DNA from: Bacillus sp. FSL K6-3431
Lineage (GTDB): Bacteria; Bacillota; Bacilli; Bacillales; Bacillaceae_C
Direction: 5' to 3'
NCBI RefSeq assembly: GCF_038002605.1
Contig: NZ_JBBOCT010000001.1
Location: forward strand, 1,922,001-1,986,000
Length of the DNA: 64,000 nucleotides
The notes under the pieces were generated by a model that searched no databases, had not been told where the DNA came from, and worked only from the letters and a program-made list of their open reading frames with translations. Shown in pieces: positions 23,076-31,748 of the stretch. Made by a program: the position numbers and the translations under genes. Numbering within the stretch: position 1 is the stretch's first letter; the number at the start of each line of letters is the position of its first letter.

Positions 23076-23372
23076 ATGAATAAGCATGATAAAAATAAAG
23101 AAATCCACTACACGGATATGTCCAATGTTGAAACTGATAGGAATTATATTATTCCTGAAGAATTTCCTGAAGGAGGATACGGGGCAACAAAAGGTGAAAA
23201 TACACCTGTTGAGAACAAATCTACTCCTTGGGAAGAAGGACAACGGTCATACAGTGCTTACAACTATGAATTTAAATCTATGCACGAGAACAAACCTAGA
23301 AATTTCCCTGGAGCTCATCCTACACATGATAATCCAGACGAAGAAATTGAGCCACCATATCAAAATAGTTGA
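23076..23372 (+). CDS. Small hydrophilic cytosolic protein, conserved in Bacillaceae
   Basis: Protein of 98 residues; ATG 23076 behind AAAAGGTGG. It is rich in Asn, Glu, Pro and Tyr, with IIPEEFPEGGYGATKGENTP in the middle and a disordered tail ending NPDEEIEPPYQNS. No catalytic motif, membrane segment or signal. I recognise the pattern from other Bacillaceae as an uncharacterised protein, sometimes labelled cytosolic. It is convergent with yutD. Confidence 0.65.
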   Translation: MNKHDKNKEIHYTDMSNVETDRNYIIPEEFPEGGYGATKGENTPVENKSTPWEEGQRSYSAYNYEFKSMHENKPRNFPGAHPTHDNPDEEIEPPYQNS

Positions 23373-23374
23373 AG

Positions 23375-23404
23375 TGTAGACTGGAGATGATCATCTCCAG
23401 CCTA
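23375..23404. terminator. Bidirectional terminator between convergent genes
   Basis: Near-perfect palindrome with arms GTAGACTGGAGAT/ATCTCCAGCCTAC. Confidence 0.7.
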
Positions 23405-23425
23405 CAGTATTCATTCGTTTTAAAA

Positions 23426-23701
23426 TCATTTTTCCACTTTCTTCATAACGAAGTAAGCACATCCAAAGTTACAATACTCATACAGATATTCTGTTAAAGT
23501 GCCTATTTTTGTATCGAATGAAGCTTTTTGATTTTGGTCCGAAAAAAAACCTTTTAAACGTAATTGACCATATCCCCAGTCACCAACAATATAATCATAT
23601 TTCGATAATATATCGCTGTATCTTTCACGAATGGCTTCTTCGTTAAATCCGTCACGGAACTCATTAACCAATTCATACTGTTGATTATTAATTACCATCA
23701 T
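23426..23701 (-). CDS. yutD: YutD (DUF1027)
   Basis: Protein of 91 residues. Typical DUF1027 features: YELVNEFRDGFNEEAIRERY in the N-terminal third, then YDYIVGDWGYGQLRLKGFF, and a C-terminal YCNFGCAYFVMKK with a Cys pair. The function is unknown; it is widely conserved in Bacilli at this position. ATG 23701 is chosen; a GTG at 23716 would add five residues but lies within the likely ribosome site GGGTGAAGG. Confidence 0.85.
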   Translation of the reverse strand: MMVINNQQYELVNEFRDGFNEEAIRERYSDILSKYDYIVGDWGYGQLRLKGFFSDQNQKASFDTKIGTLTEYLYEYCNFGCAYFVMKKVEK

Positions 23702-23821
23702 TTTTCCTTCACCCACTTCTTTTCTTTCTTCCTAATATAAATTATAGCCTATCAACCAACATTTTCTAAGTAGAAAATTAATTTTCTTGTGCACCCTATG
23801 TACAGAGGGAGGTGTCCATCC

Positions 23822-24472
23822 ATGAAAATAAGATGGGTTGTCATATTGTGTATGATTGTAGCATTATTAAGCGCATGTGGCACAACTGATGATAAAAGAG
23901 ATCTTACTAAAAATACGAAAGATGTAGAAGATCATAATGAATTATATCATAATGATCAATTTGGATTTGTTCGCCAAGTAAAAAACTCTACACAAAATGA
24001 TACTGATAACAAAATAGGAATAAGGCCAATAGATAGAGAAGACACAGCCGACACTATAAGTAAAATGGCTGTTAGACTAAATAATGTCGAAGATGTCAAT
24101 GTGCTTGTAACTGATCAAGAAGTATTAGTTTCCTATCTAATTAATGACGATGGGAAAGACATTCGTTTTGAAACAGCAGACCAAGTAAAAAAAACGGCAG
24201 CAAGTGTAGTTCCACGCTGGTACCATGTATACGTAACAGATGATCCAGCATTATCACAAGATGTCAGAAATATCGCATCAATGACATCCACCATTAGCGA
24301 TAAAGACAATACAGTTAGAAAAACAGTAAAATTAATGCTTGAACGTTCTCCTCAAGGAAGAACATTAGGTAACGGTGAAAATGCAAATGGCGAAACAGCC
24401 GATCAGATCAATCCTGAATTAGAAAAAACTAATTACCAGCAACAATTCGATCGAAATCAAAAGCGTCCTTAA
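23822..24472 (+). CDS. yutC: YhcN/YlaJ-family sporulation lipoprotein YutC
   Basis: Lipoprotein of 216 residues. A signal peptide with lipobox LLSACG places the modified Cys near residue 20. The mature part has the YhcN/YlaJ pattern: VNVLVTDQEVLVSYLIND, then PRWYHVYVTDDPALSQDVRN, and a low-complexity C-terminus. Family members are made during sporulation and found in the forespore inner membrane; their role, possibly in germination, is poorly defined. ATG 23822 follows GGGAGGTG; the frame extends further upstream without a better start. In B. subtilis lipA and lytH follow; here lipA is absent. Confidence 0.82.
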   Translation: MKIRWVVILCMIVALLSACGTTDDKRDLTKNTKDVEDHNELYHNDQFGFVRQVKNSTQNDTDNKIGIRPIDREDTADTISKMAVRLNNVEDVNVLVTDQEVLVSYLINDDGKDIRFETADQVKKTAASVVPRWYHVYVTDDPALSQDVRNIASMTSTISDKDNTVRKTVKLMLERSPQGRTLGNGENANGETADQINPELEKTNYQQQFDRNQKRP

Positions 24473-24504
24473 TCAGGACTCAGATAAGACAGTGGCTACA
24501 GGTT

Positions 24505-24590
24505 TGGGAACATCGGCGACAAATAAAAAGCGTAGGATCAAGTAGCTAATAGTACTCCCCCGCCTATGTGTCAACGCCGATGTTACCTTT
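24505..24590. other. Structured non-coding element between yutC and lytH
   Basis: Nested complementary segments: outer AACATCGGCG/CGCCGATGTT, middle CGTAGG/CCTATG (one G-U pair) and inner AGTA/TACT, forming one long interrupted hairpin of about 75 bases. It stands where lipA lies in B. subtilis. No T-run follows the outer arm, so it is not an ordinary terminator. It may be a mobile hairpin element or an untranslated RNA structure in the lytH leader. Confidence 0.45.
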
Positions 24591-24621
24591 CATATAGTGG
24601 CCGAAAAGAGGTGAATTTTCT

Positions 24622-25590
24622 GTGCACAAATTGTTGCTAGCTTTACTCCTGTTCTTATTTTTTCCATGGCAAGTTAATGCAGTATCATTAACAGACGCTG
24701 AAATATTGGAGAAAAGGATCACTTTATATAAAAAGACAGAAGCTACGTCACAAATTCCTTGGTATTATATAGCCGCTATCGATCAATTTGAGCGAAGTAT
24801 TCGCCATGTACGCAATGATTTGCCAAAACCTGATGGATTTACTGGTTATTATATAACTCCAGAACAATGGGTAGGTCCTACAAATCCTAATCCACAAGAC
24901 GAAAATTTACTTTCAATTGGACTATTTGGCGGCAAAGGACAGGACGGAGATGGGGACGGGAAAGCGAATAAAGATAATGATGAAGATTTACTTTATACAC
25001 TTGCAACATATATTTCCCAATACGGGGTGAATGATCAATCATTTCGGATTGCGTTATGGGATTATTATCAACGAGATAAAACGGTCAACGCGATTATGAC
25101 AAATGTAAAGTTATTTAAGACATTCAATCGGATCGATTTAATCGAAAAAGCCTTTCCCATCCCGAAATCTCATCATTATTCGTATAATAATACGTGGGGA
25201 GCTGGAAGAGGCTGGGGTGGCCGAAGAATCCATGAAGGCACGGATATTTTCGCTAGTTATGGCACGCCCGTTTACGCTGTTGCTTATGGAGTCGTTGAAT
25301 TAAAAGGGTGGAATAAATTTGGAGGTTGGCGCATCGGCATCCGTGATATAAACAATACGTACCATTACTACGCTCACTTAAATGGTTATGCTAAAGATAT
25401 AAACATTGGAGATACTGTAGAGCCTGGTACAGTAATCGGAAGCGTTGGAAGCTCTGGCTATGGTCCACCAGGCACATCTGGTAAATTCCCGCCACATCTT
25501 CACTTCGGTATGTATAAAGACAACGGAATCAATGAATGGTCTTTTGATCCTTACCCACATTTAAAAAACTGGGAACGTAGTAAAAATTAG
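24622..25590 (+). CDS. lytH: Sporulation M23 endopeptidase LytH
   Basis: Protein of 322 residues with an N-terminal signal sequence (hydrophobic LLLALLLFLFFPWQVNA). The C-terminal M23 domain has HEGTDIF near residue 213 (His and Asp metal ligands) and HLHFG near 298 (third ligand region), with YHYYAHLNGY between. A calcium-loop-like acidic run, GQDGDGDGKANKDNDED, lies near 110-126. In B. subtilis LytH (formerly YunA) is an L-alanine-D-glutamate endopeptidase acting on spore cortex side chains under sigma-K. The start is GTG behind AAAAGAGGTG. A 52-bp tandem array follows. Confidence 0.88.
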   Translation: MHKLLLALLLFLFFPWQVNAVSLTDAEILEKRITLYKKTEATSQIPWYYIAAIDQFERSIRHVRNDLPKPDGFTGYYITPEQWVGPTNPNPQDENLLSIGLFGGKGQDGDGDGKANKDNDEDLLYTLATYISQYGVNDQSFRIALWDYYQRDKTVNAIMTNVKLFKTFNRIDLIEKAFPIPKSHHYSYNNTWGAGRGWGGRRIHEGTDIFASYGTPVYAVAYGVVELKGWNKFGGWRIGIRDINNTYHYYAHLNGYAKDINIGDTVEPGTVIGSVGSSGYGPPGTSGKFPPHLHFGMYKDNGINEWSFDPYPHLKNWERSKN

Positions 25591-25695
25591 ATAGAAGGAG
25601 CTGTCCGATAAGTATGAAAATCGGTAAAACGGCTTTCTACTAATTTTTCATCTTGCTCTGATTAAAAAAAAGTGTAAGTTGATTGGAGTGGGGGC

Positions 25696-26004
25696 GTTCA
25701 ATTGACCTTGGGAGTGCCTTTTTCGCAGTGAGCGGAAATCGGTAGATGTTCAATTTACCTTAGTCCTGCTTTTTTCGCTAGGAGGGGCAATCGGGAGGCG
25801 TTCGATTTACCTTAGTCCTGCTTTTTTCGCTAGGAGGGGCAATCGGTAGACATTCGATTTACCTTGGTCCTGCTTTTTTCGCAGGGAGGGCAATCGGGAG
25901 ACGTTCGATTTACCTTAGTCCTGCTTTTTTGCAGGGAGGGGCAATCGAAGTGCGTCCAATGACCAGGTCGTGCCTTTTTCGTGATGAGGATAAAGAGGGG
26001 CTCC
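25696..26004. repeat. Tandem array of a 51-52 bp unit, six copies
   Basis: Units start near 25696, 25748, 25800, 25852, 25903 and 25954. Units 2-5 are almost identical; the outer two are diverged. Each contains GTTCGATTTACCTTAGTCCT or a variant, then CCTGCTTTTTTCGCAGG-like bases that can form a small hairpin, then AGGGGCAATCGG. The array is non-coding in all frames and fills the gap between lytH and the NhaC-type gene. Confidence 0.85.
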
Positions 26005-26048
26005 TAAAAAGCCATTATATGACTTTTTGGACACCCCTCCTTTTTTTC
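25995..26048. terminator. Long hairpin terminator next to the tandem array
   Basis: Arms AGGGG(CTC)CTAAAAAG and CTTTTTGG(AC)ACCCCT around CCATTATATGA, followed by seven T on the plus strand. Probably bidirectional, serving lytH and the NhaC-type gene. Confidence 0.65.
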
Positions 26049-26077
26049 AATACATATCATTTTGTTGACATTTCACT

Positions 26078-27646
26078 TTACATTTCAAGTTGTTTCTTTT
26101 TATTTTTTTCCATCACTGCTGTAAAAATTACTAACAGCAGTATGATTGTTAGCAGACCAAATACAGTGCTGCCCGACATTCCCAGTACTACATAGCCAAT
26201 CCCCGAAATCACTGCAGCAGTTACGGCATATGGAAGTTGTGTAAGTACATGATCCATATGATTACAACCTGCACCTGTCGAAGAAAGAATCGTTGTATCT
26301 GATATTGGTGAACAATGGTCGCCAAACACAGAACCGGCTAGCACAGCAGCCATTGCAGGCAATAATAATGATATATCAGTGACAGCAATTATTTGTCCTG
26401 CAATCGGTAATAAAATACCAAATGCCCCCCAAGATGTTCCTGTAGAAAAGGCCATTAATCCTGCACCGAAAAATAAAACTACTGGTAGAAATATTGGATT
26501 TAATTGAGATTTTTCAACAAGGCTAGCCAAATATATACCTGTCCCTAACTCATCAATGAGGGAACTAATTGCCCATGCGAAAAGTAAAATAAGCACAGCA
26601 GGCACCATTGATTGGACACCTACCTTTAAACCAGTAACAATATATTTTGATTCCAAAGATTTATGTTTTATTTGTTGACGGAAAAATAAAGCGATAGTTA
26701 CAACTAAACCGAATAACCCACCATATAAAAGCGCCGCAGAGACATCGGCATTAGCGAATATATCCATAATAGATGCTTTACCTTCTGTTTCTTTTAACCC
26801 GCTCCAAATGATAGCGCCAACCGTTCCAATAAAAAGTGCCGCAATCGGCCACAGTAAATCCCCCACTGCTCCCTTTTCACTGACAGGCAGGTTTTCTTTC
26901 ACTTCACCTGGAATCGCTTTGTCTGGGTCGTATGGGGTACCTGTGGCTATTGTCCGTTCCTCATGTACCTTCATGCTGCCAAAATCAATATTTCGAATCG
27001 CGATAATAAAAACAAGTGCTAATGCTGTCCATACGTATAAATTCATTGGAATCATTTGAAGAAAGGCAGACAATGGTGAAATGTCGGTAATGTTGTGGGT
27101 AACAAACACAGTACCAATAATCCCAATAATAAACGCGCCCCAGCTTGAAATAGGTGCTACAACACAGACTGGCGCGGAAGTTGAGTCAATAATATAAGCA
27201 AGCTTTGCTCGTGATACACGATGACGATCCGTTATTGGACGCGCAACCTGACCAACTGCTAAAGCATTAAAATAATCATCGATAAAAATGATAATCCCAA
27301 ACACTGCAGCTAATACTTGTGCTCCAGCCCTACTTTTTACCTTTGTCATCGCCCATTCTCCAAAAGCTCGGCTTCCACCTGCAATATTAATAAGCGTTGT
27401 AATTGCTCCTAAAATAAATAAAAATAAAACAATATAAATATTCCATGTGTTCAAACTACCATTTTCAATAAAAATCCCTTTAATTGTTTTCCATAATGTG
27501 GATACAGCACTAATAGGACTTCCCTTTTCCAAAAGCAAGGCTGATGTTATAATCCCTGTTCCTAGGGAGAGTAAAACTCTTTTTGTTATGATGACCATTA
27601 CAATCGCCAAAAGTGGCGGAAGTAATGAAAAAATTGAATTCTCCAT
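26078..27646 (-). CDS. NhaC-family transporter, predicted lysine transporter (LysW-like)
   Basis: Polytopic membrane protein of 522 residues with about 12 hydrophobic segments. NhaC-type sequence includes FIDDYFNALAVGQVARPITD near residue 127 and TGTSWGAFGILLPIA near 410, with GDHCSPISDTTILSSTGAGC near 450. By family it would be a Na+/H+ antiporter or Na+-coupled carrier. The leader carries a lysine riboswitch, and comparative studies of the LYS element proposed riboswitch-controlled NhaC proteins (LysW) as lysine transporters; I therefore predict lysine transport rather than pH homeostasis. The ATG follows AGGAGGAAAA. Confidence 0.85.
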   Translation of the reverse strand: MENSIFSLLPPLLAIVMVIITKRVLLSLGTGIITSALLLEKGSPISAVSTLWKTIKGIFIENGSLNTWNIYIVLFLFILGAITTLINIAGGSRAFGEWAMTKVKSRAGAQVLAAVFGIIIFIDDYFNALAVGQVARPITDRHRVSRAKLAYIIDSTSAPVCVVAPISSWGAFIIGIIGTVFVTHNITDISPLSAFLQMIPMNLYVWTALALVFIIAIRNIDFGSMKVHEERTIATGTPYDPDKAIPGEVKENLPVSEKGAVGDLLWPIAALFIGTVGAIIWSGLKETEGKASIMDIFANADVSAALLYGGLFGLVVTIALFFRQQIKHKSLESKYIVTGLKVGVQSMVPAVLILLFAWAISSLIDELGTGIYLASLVEKSQLNPIFLPVVLFFGAGLMAFSTGTSWGAFGILLPIAGQIIAVTDISLLLPAMAAVLAGSVFGDHCSPISDTTILSSTGAGCNHMDHVLTQLPYAVTAAVISGIGYVVLGMSGSTVFGLLTIILLLVIFTAVMEKNKKKQLEM

Positions 27647-27689
27647 TTTTCCTCCTATTGTTTAGAGGAGCCGCAGACAGATTTAAACA

Positions 27690-27945
27690 CACAAAAAGAG
27701 CAATGATAGAGATCTACCATTACTCTTGTAATGTACAGGTACTCCATCGTGATCTGTAGCTCCCCATTTTGATTCGTTTAACAAAATCAAATAATGAGAG
27801 TGGTACTCTTATTTAGAGCAACACCAACGATCACGTATTGACATACATTCTCGCTTCGGCAAAAGAACCTTTCAGCTATGATCATAGTTGTCATCCTCAC
27901 GCAGCTTACTGATTTATTTTGCACCTCTACCCCATCCGATTTGAT
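27690..27945 (-). promoter_or_regulatory. Lysine riboswitch (L box) with terminator, leader of the NhaC-type gene
   Basis: Read on the minus strand, the aptamer begins near 27940 with GGTAGAGGTGCAA and TCAGTAAGC. It continues with GCCGAAGCGAGAA and GTTGGTGTTGCT and closes with GGGGAGCTAC near 27760, all hallmarks of the L box. A terminator hairpin follows at 27697-27725 (arms AGAGTAATGGTAG/TATCATTGCTCT, then TTTTT). Lysine binding should favour termination and lower transporter synthesis. The organisation is a standard transcription-attenuating switch. Confidence 0.92.
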
Positions 27946-27999
27946 AAGGTTTGATTCATTTATAATTCTAATATAACATTTTTCCAGCATACTAGCAAT

Positions 28000-28761
28000 T
28001 TACTCCGGTTTAGTTGGCATTTGGATGGATGGTCCAGTATTACCACTTCCATTATAAAATTGTGGAACCGCTCCTTCCAAGACTCCAATTGCGATTGGAA
28101 TACTTTGCGTCACCTTCGTCATTGTTGATTCAAAAGGAATAATAATTTGCACATGTACCACGATTTGTATAGATACTACAATAAAAGCACTATTAATTCC
28201 ATACGGTTCCATATCATAATCTATATTCGTTTGTACATCTCCGATCGCCGTAAATTTGATTGGAATTCGTGGTCCCAGATTTCCAAGTAACACATTATTC
28301 GTTGCTTGCCCAAGTGGAACGGAATATACAATCCCATCATCTTCGGCAGTTTTATCCATGTCTATTTCTATATTCGCTTCAGCTTCCAACGCTTGTAGAT
28401 TTCCCCTTTCCGCTTCCTTTAAGTTAGCTTGCACAAGGGTTTCGATATCTGACTTAATCCGTGAGATAATAACAGTATCAAAATTCGTCGATGTTCCTCC
28501 CGCACCATTCGGTACTGTTTCCGTTACTTCTTTTATATCCTTCACATTTGGGACAACTTCCTTTACAGCATTATTGATCACCATTGGCGCGATTTTTCTC
28601 GTCTGTGATTCGGCATACCTGACCAATGTCGGCTTAATACCTTTATTTACGATCCACAGCCCTGCGGCCGTAGAGAATATAAAAAATACCAATGATAGCA
28701 ATAAGACATAACGGAACGGCAAAGGCCCGCGCCGTGTCCTTCGAGCGCGAAATACTGCCAA
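28000..28761 (-). CDS. yunB: Sporulation protein YunB
   Basis: Protein of 253 residues. A basic Arg-rich N-terminus precedes one membrane anchor (YVLLLSLVFFIFSTAAGLWIV, about 18-38; described as one segment) and an extracellular part with NTVIISRIKSDIETLVQ near 95 and VPLGQATNNVLLGNLGPRIP near 148. In B. subtilis yunB belongs to the sigma-E regulon and its mutants are impaired in sporulation; biochemical function unknown. The start is TTG 28761 behind AAGGGGGG, and this ribosome site lies inside a long inverted repeat (28764-28807). Confidence 0.85.
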   Translation of the reverse strand: MAVFRARRTRRGPLPFRYVLLLSLVFFIFSTAAGLWIVNKGIKPTLVRYAESQTRKIAPMVINNAVKEVVPNVKDIKEVTETVPNGAGGTSTNFDTVIISRIKSDIETLVQANLKEAERGNLQALEAEANIEIDMDKTAEDDGIVYSVPLGQATNNVLLGNLGPRIPIKFTAIGDVQTNIDYDMEPYGINSAFIVVSIQIVVHVQIIIPFESTMTKVTQSIPIAIGVLEGAVPQFYNGSGNTGPSIQMPTKPE

Positions 28762-28763
28762 TA

Positions 28764-28807
28764 AAATCCCCCCTTAACAGCTAATATATGCTGATAAGAG
28801 GGGATTT
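28764..28807 (-). promoter_or_regulatory. Long hairpin enclosing the yunB ribosome-binding site
   Basis: Arms of 18 bases (minus strand AAATCCCCTCTTATCAGC and GCTGTTAAGGGGGGATTT) match at 16 positions with a loop of about 8 bases. The 3' arm contains the AAGGGGGG Shine-Dalgarno of yunB and ends 2 bases before its TTG start. It may be a translational switch, a terminator for yunC, or both. Confidence 0.7.
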
Positions 28808-28875
28808 AGCGCTACAAAGTGAAACATCTATCTAGACTTATTACTGTTTCCACGATTAAAGTACATAATGTTCAT

Positions 28876-29181
28876 TTAATTTACCATTTTAAGCAATGCA
28901 TCTTTTCCTTTCATACCAACCTTAATCCCCAACTTTTCAGCTGCCTTTGTAACTGATTCCAAAGGTGCTTCCAATAACTGATCTATCGTCCTAACTCCCA
29001 ATGCTCTTCCCGCGATAATCTCACGATCCGCAAGTAAACGATTAAGCAATCCCACATCTAATGCACCACACATTATATATCCATTATCATTAGATACAGT
29101 AAGCAATGTCGTCTTTGGCAAGCTTACTGAAGTGGCAATAAAGGTGAACCCACCGATGTTAATCGGAACAACTGAAACCAT
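28876..29181 (-). CDS. yunC: YunC (DUF1805)
   Basis: Protein of 101 residues, the same length as B. subtilis YunC. The pattern is a small beta-rich domain: INIGGFTFIATSVSLPKTTLL near the start, GYIMCGALDVGLLNRL in the middle with the conserved Cys-Gly, and a C-terminal helical half. The function is unknown; structures of the family show a compact alpha/beta fold. ATG 29181 is favoured, with GGAAGGAGTG upstream; the TTG at 29199 lies in that site. Confidence 0.85.
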   Translation of the reverse strand: MVSVVPINIGGFTFIATSVSLPKTTLLTVSNDNGYIMCGALDVGLLNRLLADREIIAGRALGVRTIDQLLEAPLESVTKAAEKLGIKVGMKGKDALLKMVN

Positions 29182-29238
29182 CTTATTCACTCCTTCCAAT
29201 ATTCATATGTATGAATATTGGAATCAATAGTTTACTGA

Positions 29239-30612
29239 TTATGATCCATAAAGTTTTTTCAATTTCCATTCCATTACATCACGAAGGAACTCTGGCATAT
29301 AATATTGCTTCATTTCCGAACGTTGCATTTCTGGAAAAAACTTTCCAAATGTAAACATATCAATTGTACCAAGCTTATAAATCCTTTCAGGATCCAGTGG
29401 TTTTCCCGCAATTTCCACTTCAAGCTTGCTACGATTTATTTCAATTCCATAATAAATAAATTTACCCATTACACTTCCACGAAAACCAAGACCTTTTACT
29501 TCTAACGATGGCCAATGATCACTCTCTGCATGCAATAGAATTTCTTTAAGCTCCGCACCTGTCAGTTCAACGGTACACGGATTGATCGGATGTGGAAGCA
29601 TTTGGTGTAGGTCATATTTTGTTATTTCCCCTTTTTTTAAGGGCGCTAAAACAAGTCCTGAGTTGATGAGCGTACAATCAGCATTACACCACTCGTGTAT
29701 CGCTTCACATAAAATCTGCGGAGTTGGCGATGGAATTGTCCAATCAAAAGCCAATGTTTCAGGAATTACAGCAACTTCTGTATTTAATTGTTCTTTACCG
29801 ATCTGAGCGTATGATTGTATTTTATTTTCTTCATTATTAGATGGTGGCAGGTTGGATGTTTTAATGAGACTTGCTTTCACTTTTACGTTTGTCCTTTGTT
29901 TTTCCTCCACCTTAACATAGCCTACATATTGCCCATATTTTCCAGCTGCAGCAAGTGTCGTGCGATTTATTTGTTTCCCCATATGTAAAATATGATGTGT
30001 ATGCCCGCCTAATATTAAATCGATGTTTGGATGAAGTTCTGCTATTTTCTCGTCATCATAAATGCCCAAATGTGATAATAAAATAATGATATCCGTCTTC
30101 TCTTTCAATTTGTTCAATTGAATATCTAATTCCGTCAATGGTTCTGATAGATCCCAGCCAAGCTGCTCATATAATTTCCGATAATAAGCGGTTATTGCTG
30201 TGACACCAATTCTTGTACCTTGTTTTGTTTCATATATTTGATAGGGTAAAACCCAGTCTGGCCTCTCCCTATTCAGATAATATAAATTTGCTACAATTAC
30301 ATCAAAGTTCGAAGCATTGTATAATTCATCTAAAGCATTGTGTGGCAACGTGATTCCTTCATTATTACCAATCGTTACAGCTGTATATCCTACATCATTC
30401 AACAACCCCACATTACCTTTTCCCATAGTCGCTTCTGTAAACGGATGCCACCGATCAGCAAAATCTCCAATGTCAAAAATGAAAACATCTTCCCCCATTG
30501 CTTCATGATGAGCTTTTCGCTCTTTTAAATAGTCAGCTATTCTTGGCCAGTTTTCAAAATGGCTATGAAGATCATTTGTATGGTATATATGAATTACTTC
30601 CTTCTCTTTCAT
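29239..30612 (-). CDS. yunD: Metallophosphoesterase/5'-nucleotidase-family protein YunD
   Basis: Protein of 457 residues, two domains. The N-terminal metallophosphoesterase has the metal-binding motifs YHTNDLHSHF (residues 10-19), DIGDFADR near 47, GNNEG near 82 (commonly GNHE in the family, so the His is Asn here), and GGHTHHI near 200. The C-terminal 5'-nucleotidase domain holds LINSGLVLAPLKKGEI near 315, the substrate-binding region. No signal peptide is seen, so it is cytoplasmic, unlike secreted UDP-sugar hydrolases. The physiological substrate is undefined. The position next to yunC matches B. subtilis. Confidence 0.85.
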   Translation of the reverse strand: MKEKEVIHIYHTNDLHSHFENWPRIADYLKERKAHHEAMGEDVFIFDIGDFADRWHPFTEATMGKGNVGLLNDVGYTAVTIGNNEGITLPHNALDELYNASNFDVIVANLYYLNRERPDWVLPYQIYETKQGTRIGVTAITAYYRKLYEQLGWDLSEPLTELDIQLNKLKEKTDIIILLSHLGIYDDEKIAELHPNIDLILGGHTHHILHMGKQINRTTLAAAGKYGQYVGYVKVEEKQRTNVKVKASLIKTSNLPPSNNEENKIQSYAQIGKEQLNTEVAVIPETLAFDWTIPSPTPQILCEAIHEWCNADCTLINSGLVLAPLKKGEITKYDLHQMLPHPINPCTVELTGAELKEILLHAESDHWPSLEVKGLGFRGSVMGKFIYYGIEINRSKLEVEIAGKPLDPERIYKLGTIDMFTFGKFFPEMQRSEMKQYYMPEFLRDVMEWKLKKLYGS

Positions 30613-30707
30613 TTATACACTTCCTATCGGTATCAACAATTCTAATTAACTGTACAGTTTTTTACTAAGACTGAATAAATACCCTACTTTATTTTGCTCG
30701 GATGCAT

Positions 30708-31553
30708 CTAAAATAAATTGAGCTGTTTTGCAGCAAGGCCATCGTACTCTATACCCAGTAAATCAATTAGTTGTTTTGCATTATTCGCTGCATCTCCGCC
30801 AGAGTTATTATTGAACATAACAAAAATATCTTCTGTTTCTTTTTGGATTTTAAGCAAGTTCTCTTTCCATTCAAGGAGCTCCACCTTATTATACCGATAT
30901 AAATAGCGAACTTCACGCCAATTTTTTCCGTTAGGCTTCATCCATGCCGCTATATTGCGGCCGTGCATGCGGACAAGCGTTTTTGTTTTATTTGTAGGAG
31001 TTAATACCGTTGGAACTGAACCTATCCCAGCCTGTGGTTCGTCACAAATACTATGAATCCAGTTCTCTTCCTCCATAAATCTTAATGTACTTGATTTGTA
31101 ACGGGGATAAAACCATGTCTGGTTACGAAATTCTAATGCAAGCGGAATATCGCCCATCTTCTCTCGACAATAACGTAAATAGCTCACATTTTCCTTTGTA
31201 CAATCGAACCACGGAGGAAATTGGAACAGCACCATTGCTAACTTTCCGCTCTTTATATATGGATCTAACGATTGATTAAATGCTGAAAACATTTCTTCCT
31301 TTGTAGAATAAGGAATCTCACTCCGCTGGTGTCCTGTCATTCCTTGATAGGCCTTTACGACAAAGTGAAATTCCGGCGGAGTGTCTTTAATCCACTTTAT
31401 TACATTTTTTTCAGGTTGAATGGCATAGAAGGAAGTATCTACTTCAACTGTAGGAAAATGAGCCCCGTATTCTTGTAGTTTATCACGAGTGACAGTTCGA
31501 TTTCCATAGAGCGATTCATGATCTCCCCAACCGGTTACGCCAATATAAATCAT
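30708..31553 (-). CDS. yunF: DUF72 protein YunF
   Basis: Protein of 281 residues with the TIM-barrel-like DUF72 pattern: YIGVTGWGDHESLYG at the start, VEVDTSFYAIQPEKNVIKW near 35, FHFVVKAYQGMTGH near 60, LEFRNQTWFYP near 138 and FVMFNNNSGGDAANNA near 252. The function is unknown. ATG 31553 is chosen with TAGGTG upstream; the GTG at 31562 lies too close to it. yunE, present between yunD and yunF in B. subtilis, is absent. Confidence 0.85.
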   Translation of the reverse strand: MIYIGVTGWGDHESLYGNRTVTRDKLQEYGAHFPTVEVDTSFYAIQPEKNVIKWIKDTPPEFHFVVKAYQGMTGHQRSEIPYSTKEEMFSAFNQSLDPYIKSGKLAMVLFQFPPWFDCTKENVSYLRYCREKMGDIPLALEFRNQTWFYPRYKSSTLRFMEEENWIHSICDEPQAGIGSVPTVLTPTNKTKTLVRMHGRNIAAWMKPNGKNWREVRYLYRYNKVELLEWKENLLKIQKETEDIFVMFNNNSGGDAANNAKQLIDLLGIEYDGLAAKQLNLF

Positions 31554-31748
31554 GTTATTCACCTACTTTTAAGTACTTATATTAGGTTTTCAGTTTAAAC
31601 AATGGAATACGTGTCATTGTAAATATTAGTATTTATTTCCATGAATAAGCACTTCTATTTATTTCTATAGGCCATAATGATATTCTACTGCCACCATGGA
31701 GGTTTGATAAACCCCATGAGGCTCTTCAACTAGCGCTTGTTACAAACA

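Noticed and set aside
25696..26004. CRISPR array
   Set aside because: Units are contiguous tandem copies of about 52 bp without distinct spacers, and no cas genes are near.
25929..26195. Plus-strand 88-codon frame after lytH
   Set aside because: It crosses the last tandem-array units, a terminator and the end of the convergent transporter gene.
27787..27990. Minus-strand 67-codon frame upstream of the NhaC-type gene
   Set aside because: It is the lysine riboswitch aptamer read as protein.
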